DNA of 64,000 bases from Chryseobacterium sp. OV279. GTDB lineage: Bacteria > Bacteroidota > Bacteroidia > Flavobacteriales > Weeksellaceae. Shown in pieces: positions 35,381 through 43,813 of the stretch. The stretch's first letter is position 1, and every line of letters begins with the position of its first letter. The notes beneath the pieces were generated by a model that saw only the letters and a list, made by a program, of their open reading frames with translations, searched no databases and was not told the DNA's origin. The DNA lies in the NCBI RefSeq assembly GCF_900128945.1, contig NZ_FQUD01000004.1:248001-312000 (forward strand), given 5' to 3'. Position numbers and translations under genes: made by a program.

Positions 35381-36667
35381 ATGAAACCATTATTAAGCAA
35401 AATCACAAAACCTTTCCTGATCTATGTACTTTGTGTACTGGTCATCAGTATTCCTGTATATTATCTGGTGGTGGATACCATCTGGAAAGCGGAACTGGAT
35501 GAGCACAATAAGATTATCGCTGAGAAAACGGCCTACGAACTCAACCGATTAAAACTGACAGATCAGAAACTGGCCGAAAGTATAAAACTCTGGAACAGCA
35601 TCCAACCCGGAACGGATATTCAGGATATAAAAAAAGGCGACTTGTTAAAAGACAGTATTTATACTTTTGAAAAACAGAAATCCTATACCAAAGAACCTAA
35701 TATTGACCGTTTCAGAACACTTTCAACCATTATTTACGTTAATAACAAACCATTCCGTTTTACCGTTGAAACCAATATCGAAGAATCTCAGGAAACCATT
35801 GTGGTTATTGCCATAACGACCGTTTTCTTCTTTATCATGATTGTTTTAGGGCTTTTGTTCATCAACAGAAAACTTTCGGATTCGGTATGGAAGCCATTCA
35901 GGGATACTTTGGAGAAATTAAAGAAATTTAATCTGAACAGTCAGACTAAAATTGAATTTGACCCAACCGATACTGCTGAGTTTGAAGAATTAAATCAGTC
36001 GTTGAGCAAATTGATCGAGCACAATATTTCGGTGTACAAAACCCAGAAAGAATTTACAGAAAACGCGTCCCACGAATTACAGACGCCTTTAGCCATTCTA
36101 AAAAATAAATTAGATATTTTATTGCAAAGTGAAGATCTCACAGAAAAACAATACCGGATTGCTGAGGAAATGAATAAGGCTTTAACGAGAAGTTCCCGGA
36201 TCAACAAAAATCTTTTACTCCTTGCCAAGATAGAAAACAACCAGTTTGATAATTCGGAGGAGATTCGGTTTGACGTTATCTTAGAACAAAGTATGGAGGC
36301 GGTAGAGGAACACTTTGAACAGAAAAATATTTCGGTTGAGGAATACAATTCATCACAGGTGCAGGTGAATGGAAACAGCAGCCTGATTGAAATCCTGATC
36401 AATAATTTACTGCTAAATGCCATTCGTCATACGCCGGTTCATGGTTCAATCTCAATGAAACTGACCCATTCAGTTTTTGAAGTGGCCAATTCCGGGACAG
36501 AACCACTGAATGGCGATCTTTTGTTTAAAAGATTTTCCAAACTATCTTCAGAAAGTGGCGGAAGCGGCCTGGGGTTGGCTATTATCAAAGAGATTTGCAC
36601 ATTCCACGGATGGAAAGTGTCCTACAGATTTGAAAATAATCACCATATTTTTTCTGTGTCCCTCTAA
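35381..36667 (+). CDS. Sensor histidine kinase with periplasmic domain
   Basis: 428 residues: helix at about 11-31, a roughly 105-residue periplasmic domain, second helix at about 138-162, a HAMP-like linker, His231 in NASHELQTPLAIL, and an HATPase with NNLLLNAIRHT and GSGLGLAI. It pairs with the OmpR-type regulator encoded upstream. The gene stops 68 bp before the receptor gene. Confidence 0.94.
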   Translation: MKPLLSKITKPFLIYVLCVLVISIPVYYLVVDTIWKAELDEHNKIIAEKTAYELNRLKLTDQKLAESIKLWNSIQPGTDIQDIKKGDLLKDSIYTFEKQKSYTKEPNIDRFRTLSTIIYVNNKPFRFTVETNIEESQETIVVIAITTVFFFIMIVLGLLFINRKLSDSVWKPFRDTLEKLKKFNLNSQTKIEFDPTDTAEFEELNQSLSKLIEHNISVYKTQKEFTENASHELQTPLAILKNKLDILLQSEDLTEKQYRIAEEMNKALTRSSRINKNLLLLAKIENNQFDNSEEIRFDVILEQSMEAVEEHFEQKNISVEEYNSSQVQVNGNSSLIEILINNLLLNAIRHTPVHGSISMKLTHSVFEVANSGTEPLNGDLLFKRFSKLSSESGGSGLGLAIIKEICTFHGWKVSYRFENNHHIFSVSL

Positions 36668-36669
36668 AA

Positions 36670-36703
36670 TTCTAAATTTCTTCTAAATCGGGTTGGAATT
36701 TTG
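36670..36703 (+). promoter_or_regulatory. Candidate operator and promoter of the receptor gene
   Basis: Direct repeats TTCTAAAT at 36670 and 36681 (11-bp spacing) precede a near-consensus -7 box GAATTTTG (36696-36703). Repeat-to-box distance is 15 bp here versus 16 bp upstream of the regulator gene. This supports common control by the neighbouring OmpR-type regulator. Confidence 0.58.
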
Positions 36704-36734
36704 TGTCATTAATTAATCTTAAAGACACCTACTC

Positions 36735-39164
36735 ATGCAAAAAAGGAGTTTAATTTTTTCACTGTTTATTTCACTGCTGTTTATTAATTTTTCGTTTGCA
36801 CAGATATCTTCTGTCACCATTTCAGGTATCGTTAAGGATAAAACCAACAAATCGGCTTTGGCCTATGTGAATATATTGGCAAAAACTGAAAAAGACACCG
36901 CATTTGTGGCGGGAACGATCACTAATGAAGAGGGCAGATTTTCACTGGCCAATATAAAACCGGGAAATTACAAACTGGAAATTTCTCTTTCCGGATATCA
37001 TACACAGGCTCAGCCTCTTTTCATCGGAAGCCTTTCTGAGTTTCTGGAAATTCCGCCCATTGAACTGGATCAGAATCAGGGAGTAACGGAAACGAAAATT
37101 GAAGAAGTGGTGGTATCAGCTTCGAAAAAGAACGAAATAAGCAGCCAACTTGATAAAAAGACCTATTCCGTTGCAGATAATATCAGCCAGAGCGGAGGAT
37201 CTGTTTTGCAAAGCATGCAGAATTTACCGGGAATTACCGTTCAGGACGGGAAAGTACAGCTGCGCGGAAATGATAAGGTCACGGTTTTAATAGATGGTAA
37301 ACAAACCGCACTGACGGGTTTTGGAAGTCAGACAGAACTGGATAACATTCCATCCTCGGCCATTGATAAAATAGAAATCATCAACAATCCGTCTTCAAAG
37401 TACGATGCGAACGGTAATGCGGGGATCATTAACATTATCATGAAGAAAAACAAGCAGAACGGCTGGAATGGAAAAGTAGGATTTACCGCCGGACTAGGCT
37501 CGCTTTGGGAAAGAAAGCAGAATCTGCCAACCATAAGAACGCAATATACTTTAACACCGAAAATCAATCCATCGGTTTCCCTTAACTACAGAAAAGATAA
37601 GGTCAATGTCTTTTTGCAGGCAGATAATTTATATACGCAGACTCTTAATAAAAATGAATTTGTAACCAGAACTTATGATGATGGAACGGTCATTAATTCA
37701 CAGTTAAAAAGAAACCGGAACACGAATTATCTCACCACCAAAGCAGGAATAGACTGGAATATTGACGCTCAAAATACATTGACGGTTTCCGGACTTTACG
37801 GAAGTGAAAAGATTATAGACCGTGGTGATCAGCCTTTTTTCAATAGAGATTATTCCCAACGTCTACGCTTTTGGCAGTTTCTGGAAGATGAATTGAAAAC
37901 GACCGTGATGGCTACGGCAGCCTATCAGCATAAATTTAAAGAAGCAGGACATTTGTTAAACGTAGGATTCAATTATACATTCCACAGGGAAGATGAAAAA
38001 TACTTTTATGACAATTATCTGCCGGCTTCTACAGGAACGGATGCTTTTAAACTTTTATCCGATGAACAGGTGTATGATTTCAATGTAGATTACGTAAAAC
38101 CTTTGAAATACGGGCGCATCGAGGCAGGAGTCAAACTTAGGAGCAGAAGTATTCCTACCGATATGAATTTTATACCGGGAACCAACTCCGTTCTGGATGT
38201 CAATGCAGGAGGAAAAGCAACTTATAAAGAATTAATTCCGGCCGTTTATGGAAATTATATTTTCGAAAATGAAAAATGGGAAGCAGAACTTGGGGTACGA
38301 CTTGAATATGTAAAAGTTCAGTATGATGTCAATCCCAACCATCCTACTTACAAAAGCGACAGTTATAATTATACACAGCCGTTTCCCAATTTGAGATTAG
38401 CCTATAAGCTTAATGGTCATAATAAACTGTCCATATTTTATAACAGAAGAGTAGACCGCCCTAACGAAGTAGATATCAGGATTTTTCCGAAATATGATGA
38501 CGCCGAAATTATTAAAGTAGGAAACCCTGGTCTTAGGCCTCAGTTTACCAACTCAATAGAGATGGGACATAAATACAATTGGGATAATGGGTATCTGTAC
38601 TCAGCTTTATACCATCGTTTTGCAGATGGAACGATTACCAGGATTTCCAGTACGGCACCACAAAGTAATTTAATCTATGCTGTATTTCAGAATGCAGGAA
38701 AAAGCTACAATTCAGGTTTGGAAATGATCTGGAATCAGAAAGTATCGAAGGTGTATTCATTCAATGTCAATGGAAATCTGTACCGTAATCAGATCAATGC
38801 TTTTTCGGTGGAAAATCTCTATCCGCAGCCTGTTGTTTTCTCAGCGGGCAGACAAACGGCGGTTTCCGGAAACTTAAAATTCAACAATACATTCAAATTT
38901 TCTAAAGGATTTGATGCCCAGCTTACTGCTGTTTATTTAGCTCCGGATATTATTCCGCAGGGGAAGATAAAGTCAAGATTTTCAATAGATATGGGGGTGA
39001 AAAAATCTATTCAGAATGGGAAAGGAGAATTATTCCTGAACGCATCGGATCTTTTGAATACAATGGTGATTAAGAAACAGATTCAGGGCTCAGGATTTAA
39101 GTACACAAGCGATGATTATTACGAAACACAGGTCGTAAGACTAGGGTACAGCTATAAATTTTAA
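36735..39164 (+). CDS. TonB-dependent-receptor-like outer-membrane protein
   Basis: 809 residues: signal peptide (ISLLFINFSFAQ), carboxypeptidase-regulatory-like domain (about 27-115, with VTISGIVKDKTNKSALAYV), plug (VLQSMQNLPGITVQDGKVQLRG) and barrel ending SYKF. This is the same outer membrane family as the receptor in the peptide cluster (5406-7766). It is followed 24 bp later by a PAP2 gene and is probably controlled by the upstream two-component system. Substrate unknown. Confidence 0.9.
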   Translation: MQKRSLIFSLFISLLFINFSFAQISSVTISGIVKDKTNKSALAYVNILAKTEKDTAFVAGTITNEEGRFSLANIKPGNYKLEISLSGYHTQAQPLFIGSLSEFLEIPPIELDQNQGVTETKIEEVVVSASKKNEISSQLDKKTYSVADNISQSGGSVLQSMQNLPGITVQDGKVQLRGNDKVTVLIDGKQTALTGFGSQTELDNIPSSAIDKIEIINNPSSKYDANGNAGIINIIMKKNKQNGWNGKVGFTAGLGSLWERKQNLPTIRTQYTLTPKINPSVSLNYRKDKVNVFLQADNLYTQTLNKNEFVTRTYDDGTVINSQLKRNRNTNYLTTKAGIDWNIDAQNTLTVSGLYGSEKIIDRGDQPFFNRDYSQRLRFWQFLEDELKTTVMATAAYQHKFKEAGHLLNVGFNYTFHREDEKYFYDNYLPASTGTDAFKLLSDEQVYDFNVDYVKPLKYGRIEAGVKLRSRSIPTDMNFIPGTNSVLDVNAGGKATYKELIPAVYGNYIFENEKWEAELGVRLEYVKVQYDVNPNHPTYKSDSYNYTQPFPNLRLAYKLNGHNKLSIFYNRRVDRPNEVDIRIFPKYDDAEIIKVGNPGLRPQFTNSIEMGHKYNWDNGYLYSALYHRFADGTITRISSTAPQSNLIYAVFQNAGKSYNSGLEMIWNQKVSKVYSFNVNGNLYRNQINAFSVENLYPQPVVFSAGRQTAVSGNLKFNNTFKFSKGFDAQLTAVYLAPDIIPQGKIKSRFSIDMGVKKSIQNGKGELFLNASDLLNTMVIKKQIQGSGFKYTSDDYYETQVVRLGYSYKF

Positions 39165-39188
39165 TAACCAACTAATACTACGATCAAA

Positions 39189-39980
39189 ATGTCAATTGTT
39201 CATCAGAAAATAACGGTCTGCTGTATTGTTTTATTGTCAGCATATGGCAGACTCGCCGCCCAAAATGATTCGGTTCAGGTGCAGAAACCTCAGCAGGACA
39301 GTGCGGTTACACTGAATAATCAAAAGCCTGTTTTAAACTATAAAAGCTTGATCATCCCAGCCGCTTTTATCAGTTATGGAGTGGCCAGCTTAACGGTAAA
39401 AGATCTGAAGCAGCTCAACTTTTCTACCAGGGACGAAATCAATGAGCACAAACCGGATCATATCAGGTTGGATAATTATACACAATATGCACCGGCAGTT
39501 CTGGTCTATGGCTTAAATGCAGCAGGAATTAAAGGGAAACATAATTTCAGGGACCGGACCATTATTTATGCGACATCCCAGATCATATCAGCAGCCATTA
39601 CACTTCCTTTGAAGCATATTGTGAAAGAAGAAAGACCCGATCAGTCTAATAATCTTTCCTTTCCGTCAGGGCACACGGCGGCCGCTTTTTCTTCCGCTCA
39701 GTTTATGTTCCGGGAGTATAAAGACACCAATTTCTGGCTGAGTTTATCCGGATATCCTATTGCTGTTTTTACAGGAGCCTACCGGATGCTGAATGATAAA
39801 CACTGGGTAGGAGATGTAGTTGCAGGGGCTGGATTTGGGATTCTTTCCACAGAACTTGCCTACTGGCTTTTTCCTAAAATCAATACCCTGTTAAAAGGTA
39901 AAAACAAAAATACGGCGACCATGATCATGCCTTTCTATCAGGATAAAAGCATAGGAATAGGAATTGTCAAAACTTTTTAA
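39189..39980 (+). CDS. PAP2-type membrane phosphatase
   Basis: 263 residues with a signal or first helix, and the three phosphatase motifs: KHIVKEERP (KxxxxxxRP), SFPSGHTAAAF, and YRMLNDKHWVGDVVAG (Arg, His, Asp). PAP2 enzymes cleave lipid phosphates such as undecaprenyl diphosphate or phosphatidic acid at the membrane outer face. It is the last gene after the receptor, so both may act in a lipid or envelope-stress response. Confidence 0.92.
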   Translation: MSIVHQKITVCCIVLLSAYGRLAAQNDSVQVQKPQQDSAVTLNNQKPVLNYKSLIIPAAFISYGVASLTVKDLKQLNFSTRDEINEHKPDHIRLDNYTQYAPAVLVYGLNAAGIKGKHNFRDRTIIYATSQIISAAITLPLKHIVKEERPDQSNNLSFPSGHTAAAFSSAQFMFREYKDTNFWLSLSGYPIAVFTGAYRMLNDKHWVGDVVAGAGFGILSTELAYWLFPKINTLLKGKNKNTATMIMPFYQDKSIGIGIVKTF

Positions 39981-39994
39981 GATCAAACCAAATA

Positions 39995-40018
39995 AAGGCC
40001 CGGCAATTGCCGGGCCTT
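39995..40018 (+). terminator. Palindromic terminator-like hairpin
   Basis: A perfect 24-bp palindrome AAGGCCCGGCAA/TTGCCGGGCCTT ends the two-component/receptor/PAP2 region. There is no strong T-run after it. It closely resembles the terminator at 34585-34608 that starts this region. Confidence 0.65.
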
Positions 40019-40285
40019 ACTAACAAGATTAAGTGTAAAATTTAGCCCGTTAAGGCAAAAGGATAATTCAAATATTTTCAGATTTCTATTGAACTTAATC
40101 TATGTTTGGGGATTGATAGTATGAGGCATTTATTATTTGATATTTTTTGATGAGGTGAAAATTTTTCATCTTTCAAATTCAATATGGCAAAATTAGGATG
40201 AGAAGACTCTCTTCTTTATAAAAAAGAGGGTGATGTGACTGAATAAGGTGATGAAATGTATTTTTTTGATGATGAAACGTTGAGG

Positions 40286-40315
40286 TACATTCCAAACGGC
40301 TTATGGTACGTTTCA
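40286..40315 (+). promoter_or_regulatory. Candidate LytTR operator upstream of the kinase gene
   Basis: TACATTCCA (40286) and TACGTTTCA (40307) are 21 bp apart, the spacing of LytTR half sites. GATGAAACGT (40271-40280) is an extra inverted copy. The operator lies upstream of the kinase start at 40399 and overlaps the spurious upstream ATG at 40303. Otherwise 40019-40398 holds no gene I can support. Confidence 0.65.
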
Positions 40316-40398
40316 TCTGCTGTTTTCGCGGGCTCGTTCAAAATAGAAAGATTTCCTATCAAATCAATTTTTATATTTACACTTACAAAGTCCCGAAT

Positions 40399-41517
40399 AT
40401 GAACAGGATTGGCAAGATCAGAAAAAAAATAACCCGAAACAGGAAAATTATCTCCACCGCAAAAAGAAGGCTGGTGATTTGGCTGGTGGCTATTATTACC
40501 TTCTATATTTTTTCCTACCTGATTGACCCGTTTGATCCTGCATGGATGGATTATCTCAATGGTCCGTGGCAGCTTATGGTAGAAGATTTCTTGTGGGTAA
40601 TTCTTTTCTCCATCCTTCTGTCAGAGGTGAGTATATTCATCGACAGGACGCTTAATAAACTTCTTCCCTGGAGCAACAGAACAGTGAAAAGACTTCTCAT
40701 CCAGTGTGTTATCCAGATTGTAGGGAGTGTACTCATCATCATCATCGTCAATTTTATCATAGAAAGTACCACAGAAAACCTCTCCAAACTTGATTACCGT
40801 AAGGAATTCACACTTTTAGGTCAGTGGGTCGCGACGAATATCATGATATCATTGATTATCAGTGCTTTTAATACCGTTGATTATCTGCTCGAAAACTGGA
40901 AAAAAACCGCAGAAGAAGCTGCCCAGCATAAACTCAGAGCTTCAAAACATAAACAGGCCGCAATGGCTGCAGAGCTTCAGGCCCTTAAACTACAGATAGA
41001 TCCCCATTTTATCTTTAATAATCTCAGTGTGCTTTCTGAACTCATTCTGGAAGATCAGCAGCTGGGCTATGAATATTCAGAGAAATTTGCAAGAGTCTAC
41101 CGCTATCTTCTCGTCAATTCCAGGAAAGATGTCATTGTTGTAGAAGAAGAATTGAAGTTTCTGGAATCCTATATTTTTCTGATTGAAAAGAGAATCGGAG
41201 ACGGCGTTATATTTAAGATTGATGTCCGCGAAGAACACCGGAAAATGCATACCGTTCCGCTGTCTCTTCAGCTGTTGGTTGAAAATGCCATTAAACATAA
41301 TCAAACCTCAAAAACAAATCCGCTGGAAATAGAAGTCTATACGCTTCCGACCGGAGAACTGGTCGTTGCGAATACCTTTCTGCCCCTGATCAATAAACCG
41401 GATTCTTCCGGTGTCGGGCTTAGAAATATCAAAGCCAGATATGAGATTTTAGGCTACGGAAAGCCGGAAATAGAAAAGACAGAAAACAAATTCATTGTAA
41501 AACTTCCCCTGATATGA
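40399..41517 (+). CDS. LytS-type sensor histidine kinase
   Basis: 372 residues from Met at 40399 (MNRIGKIRKK). An in-frame ATG at 40303 exists but falls inside the predicted operator and adds a non-hydrophobic leader, so I prefer 40399. Four membrane helices in the first 160 residues, a coiled linker, then the His_kinase domain with His203 in LQIDPHFIFNNLS and an HATPase ending with GVGLRNIKARYE. It overlaps the LytTR regulator by 4 bp. Ligand unknown. Confidence 0.9.
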   Translation: MNRIGKIRKKITRNRKIISTAKRRLVIWLVAIITFYIFSYLIDPFDPAWMDYLNGPWQLMVEDFLWVILFSILLSEVSIFIDRTLNKLLPWSNRTVKRLLIQCVIQIVGSVLIIIIVNFIIESTTENLSKLDYRKEFTLLGQWVATNIMISLIISAFNTVDYLLENWKKTAEEAAQHKLRASKHKQAAMAAELQALKLQIDPHFIFNNLSVLSELILEDQQLGYEYSEKFARVYRYLLVNSRKDVIVVEEELKFLESYIFLIEKRIGDGVIFKIDVREEHRKMHTVPLSLQLLVENAIKHNQTSKTNPLEIEVYTLPTGELVVANTFLPLINKPDSSGVGLRNIKARYEILGYGKPEIEKTENKFIVKLPLI

Positions 41518-42281
41518 AGATTACTAAGATTTTAATCATCGAAGATGAAAAATTGAATGCAGACCGATTGAAAAGGCTTCTTTTAAAACTGAGGCCTCAC
41601 GTGGAAATCATGTCGGTAGAAGAATCCATTACCTCAGCAGTGGAATGGCTGAATCATCATTCGGCTCCCGATATGATCATGATGGATGTGCGTTTGGCAG
41701 ACGGTCTTAGCTTTGAGATCTTTAATAAATTTGACATCCGCAGCCCGGTGATTTTTACAACAGCTTATGACGAATACGCCGTACAGGCTTTTAAATACAA
41801 CAGCATAGATTATCTTCTTAAACCCATAGACGAAGATGAGCTGGAATCCGCATTGAGGCGTTATGAAACCTTTATAGAAACCGTTCCGTTCGTAGGAACA
41901 GCGATTGAGGGGCTATTGAATTATATCCAACCCAAAGACTACAGAAAACGTTTCCTTCTTGCCCACCGCGACGGATATAAAACCGTTTTGGCTGAAGATA
42001 TCCTCTATTTTTATACAGAACTCGGAATCAGCAAAGCCGTATTGAATACCGGTGCCATAGAAAATGTTCCTCAAACTCTCGAAGAACTCGAAAGACAGCT
42101 TGATCCGAAATTCTTTTTCCGGGCAAACAGGCAGTTCATTATTCACATAGACTCGGTAAAGCAGGTGCTGAACCACTTCAACGGAAAACTAAAACTGGAA
42201 CTCCGAAAACAGCAATCTGACATGGAAATCATTGTCAGCAGAGAAAAAGCCTCTGTCTTCAAGTCCTGGATGGATTATTAA
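41514..42281 (+). CDS. LytTR-type response regulator
   Basis: 255 residues: receiver with Asp58 in MIMMDVRLADG and Lys in YLLKPID, followed by a LytTR DNA-binding domain (about 150-255, with RFLLAHRDGYKTVLAEDILYF and FFRANRQFIIHIDSVKQV). LytTR domains bind paired direct repeats about 21 bp apart; exactly such repeats lie upstream of the kinase gene and of the RND pump genes that follow. It therefore probably controls the pump. Confidence 0.94.
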   Translation: MKITKILIIEDEKLNADRLKRLLLKLRPHVEIMSVEESITSAVEWLNHHSAPDMIMMDVRLADGLSFEIFNKFDIRSPVIFTTAYDEYAVQAFKYNSIDYLLKPIDEDELESALRRYETFIETVPFVGTAIEGLLNYIQPKDYRKRFLLAHRDGYKTVLAEDILYFYTELGISKAVLNTGAIENVPQTLEELERQLDPKFFFRANRQFIIHIDSVKQVLNHFNGKLKLELRKQQSDMEIIVSREKASVFKSWMDY

Positions 42282-42296
42282 AATCAGGTACGGGAT

Positions 42297-42540
42297 ACGA
42301 GGTGCAGGTTTGAGCGTCGGAGCGTTTTAGCGTTTTAGAGTTTCGGGAAGTGATGAGGTATAAATAATGAGTTATGAATCATGTAACGTGGGTTTTGGAT
42401 TTGTCTGAAATCTTACATCTGGTAGCTGCTCAGAAATTCACCATTCACTTGCGAAGCAAAATTGACCATTCACTTTCCTCAATCTCTGCCTCAACCTCAA
42501 CCTCAACCTCAAAATCTCATATCTGACATCTGCAATCTCT
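42297..42540 (+). repeat. Dispersed intergenic repeat, copy 1
   Basis: A stretch that shares long segments with 50100-50330 in the same orientation, best visible in CTGCTCAGAAATTCACCATT followed by CACTTGCGAAGCAAAATT. It ends in short CTCAACCTCAACCTCAAC repeats. No coding frame. It separates the two-component genes from the pump promoter. Confidence 0.6.
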
Positions 42541-42569
42541 CGTGAGAGATTTTTTCATTTTCCTCAGCC

Positions 42570-42601
42570 TACGTTTCACCTGCGATTAATTACGTTTCAC
42601 C
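42570..42601 (+). promoter_or_regulatory. Candidate LytTR operator of the RND pump operon
   Basis: Two identical 11-mers TACGTTTCACC at 42570 and 42591, exactly 21 bp apart. They match the repeats upstream of the kinase gene and lie about 100 bp before the first pump gene. A weak TATTTTG-like box follows near 42636-42642. Confidence 0.75.
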
Positions 42602-42671
42602 GGATTTCTTCATCCGTATCCTTATTCTGTGCGCTTATTTTGCAAGTGTAAAATTTAAAAAAAAGATCATT

Positions 42672-43781
42672 ATGAATTATAAAAAAGGATATTGGGTGCT
42701 GTCGTTAGCCGCTGTTGTGGGGCTTAGCTCCTGCGGTTCAGGAAACGGTCAGGAAACAGCTCAGCAGATGACGGCGGTACCTACAGATTTTATTCAGTTG
42801 AAATCCGGTGATGCAGATGTTTCCGCGGGATATCCGGGAAGTATTGAAGGGCAGGATAATGTAGATATTAAAGCTCAGGTCACAGGATATCTGGAAGCCG
42901 TTTATGTTAAAGAAGGACAGTATGTGAATAAAGGTCAAACCCTGTTCAGAATCAACCCTTCTGTTTATAATGAGCAGGTGAATAGTAATGAAGCTGCTTT
43001 GAAAGCCGCTATAGCCGCTCAGGAAACGGCAAGACTGGAAGTGGAAAAGCTAAAGCCTTTGGTAGAAGGAAAAGTTGTTTCCGATATGCAGCTCAAAACC
43101 GCTCAGGCCAATTATAATGCAGCAGCGGCACAGGCAGCACAGGCGAGATCTTCATTAGGTTCATCACGAATCAATGCCAATTTCACCTACATCAAAGCAC
43201 CGGTAAGCGGTTATATCGGAAGAATCCCAAACAGGGTAGGAAACCTCATCAGTCCGTCGGATGCCGCACCATTGACATCACTTTCGAATATCAATACGGT
43301 CAATGTCTACTTCTCAATGAATGAAGCAGATTTTATAACCTACAGCCGAAAAGCATCATCAGGAGAACAGACCGAAAATGTAGAACTGATCCTTGCTGAT
43401 GGCTCAAAATATCCCTACAAAGGAAAAGTGGAGAATGCCAGTGGGAATTTTGATAAAAACACGGGGAGCATTCAGATGAAAGCCGTTTTCCAGAATCCGG
43501 ATAAATTATTGAGAGCAGGAGGAACTGCAAGAGTTTTATTACATCAGTCTCTGGACGGAATTGTTAAGCTTCCCAAAACGGCAGTCAAAGATATTCAGGA
43601 TAAATTCTTCGTATACAAACTGGAAGGGAAGGATAAAGTAAAAATGTCCCCGATTGAAATTTCAGGAAGCACATCTCAGGATTATTTCGTGAAAAACGGA
43701 GTGAAAGCCGGTGATAAAATCGCAGTGAACAGGATTGACGTGCTTACAGACGGAGCGCTGGTGTCAGCGGATGTGAAATAA
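42672..43781 (+). CDS. RND efflux periplasmic adaptor lipoprotein
   Basis: 369 residues with a lipoprotein signal (VVGLSSCGSG, Cys21), then the membrane fusion layout: barrel-sandwich part (DIKAQVTGYLEAVYVKEGQYVNKGQTLFRI), coiled hairpin (about 85-155), and beta-barrel domains (FTYIKAPVSGYIGRIPNRVGNL). It bridges the RND pump and the outer-membrane channel encoded next. First gene of a three-gene operon behind the LytTR operator. Confidence 0.94.
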   Translation: MNYKKGYWVLSLAAVVGLSSCGSGNGQETAQQMTAVPTDFIQLKSGDADVSAGYPGSIEGQDNVDIKAQVTGYLEAVYVKEGQYVNKGQTLFRINPSVYNEQVNSNEAALKAAIAAQETARLEVEKLKPLVEGKVVSDMQLKTAQANYNAAAAQAAQARSSLGSSRINANFTYIKAPVSGYIGRIPNRVGNLISPSDAAPLTSLSNINTVNVYFSMNEADFITYSRKASSGEQTENVELILADGSKYPYKGKVENASGNFDKNTGSIQMKAVFQNPDKLLRAGGTARVLLHQSLDGIVKLPKTAVKDIQDKFFVYKLEGKDKVKMSPIEISGSTSQDYFVKNGVKAGDKIAVNRIDVLTDGALVSADVK

Positions 43782-43813
43782 TAGATAATCATTCATTCTT
43801 AGAAAATTTAAAC

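Noticed and set aside
40303..40398. Upstream in-frame start of the LytS-type kinase
   Set aside because: It lies inside the 21-bp-spaced LytTR operator and would place the start upstream of the predicted promoter region.
42480..42525. CTCAAC tandem run as a CRISPR-like array
   Set aside because: The unit is a 6-bp low-complexity repeat without spacers.
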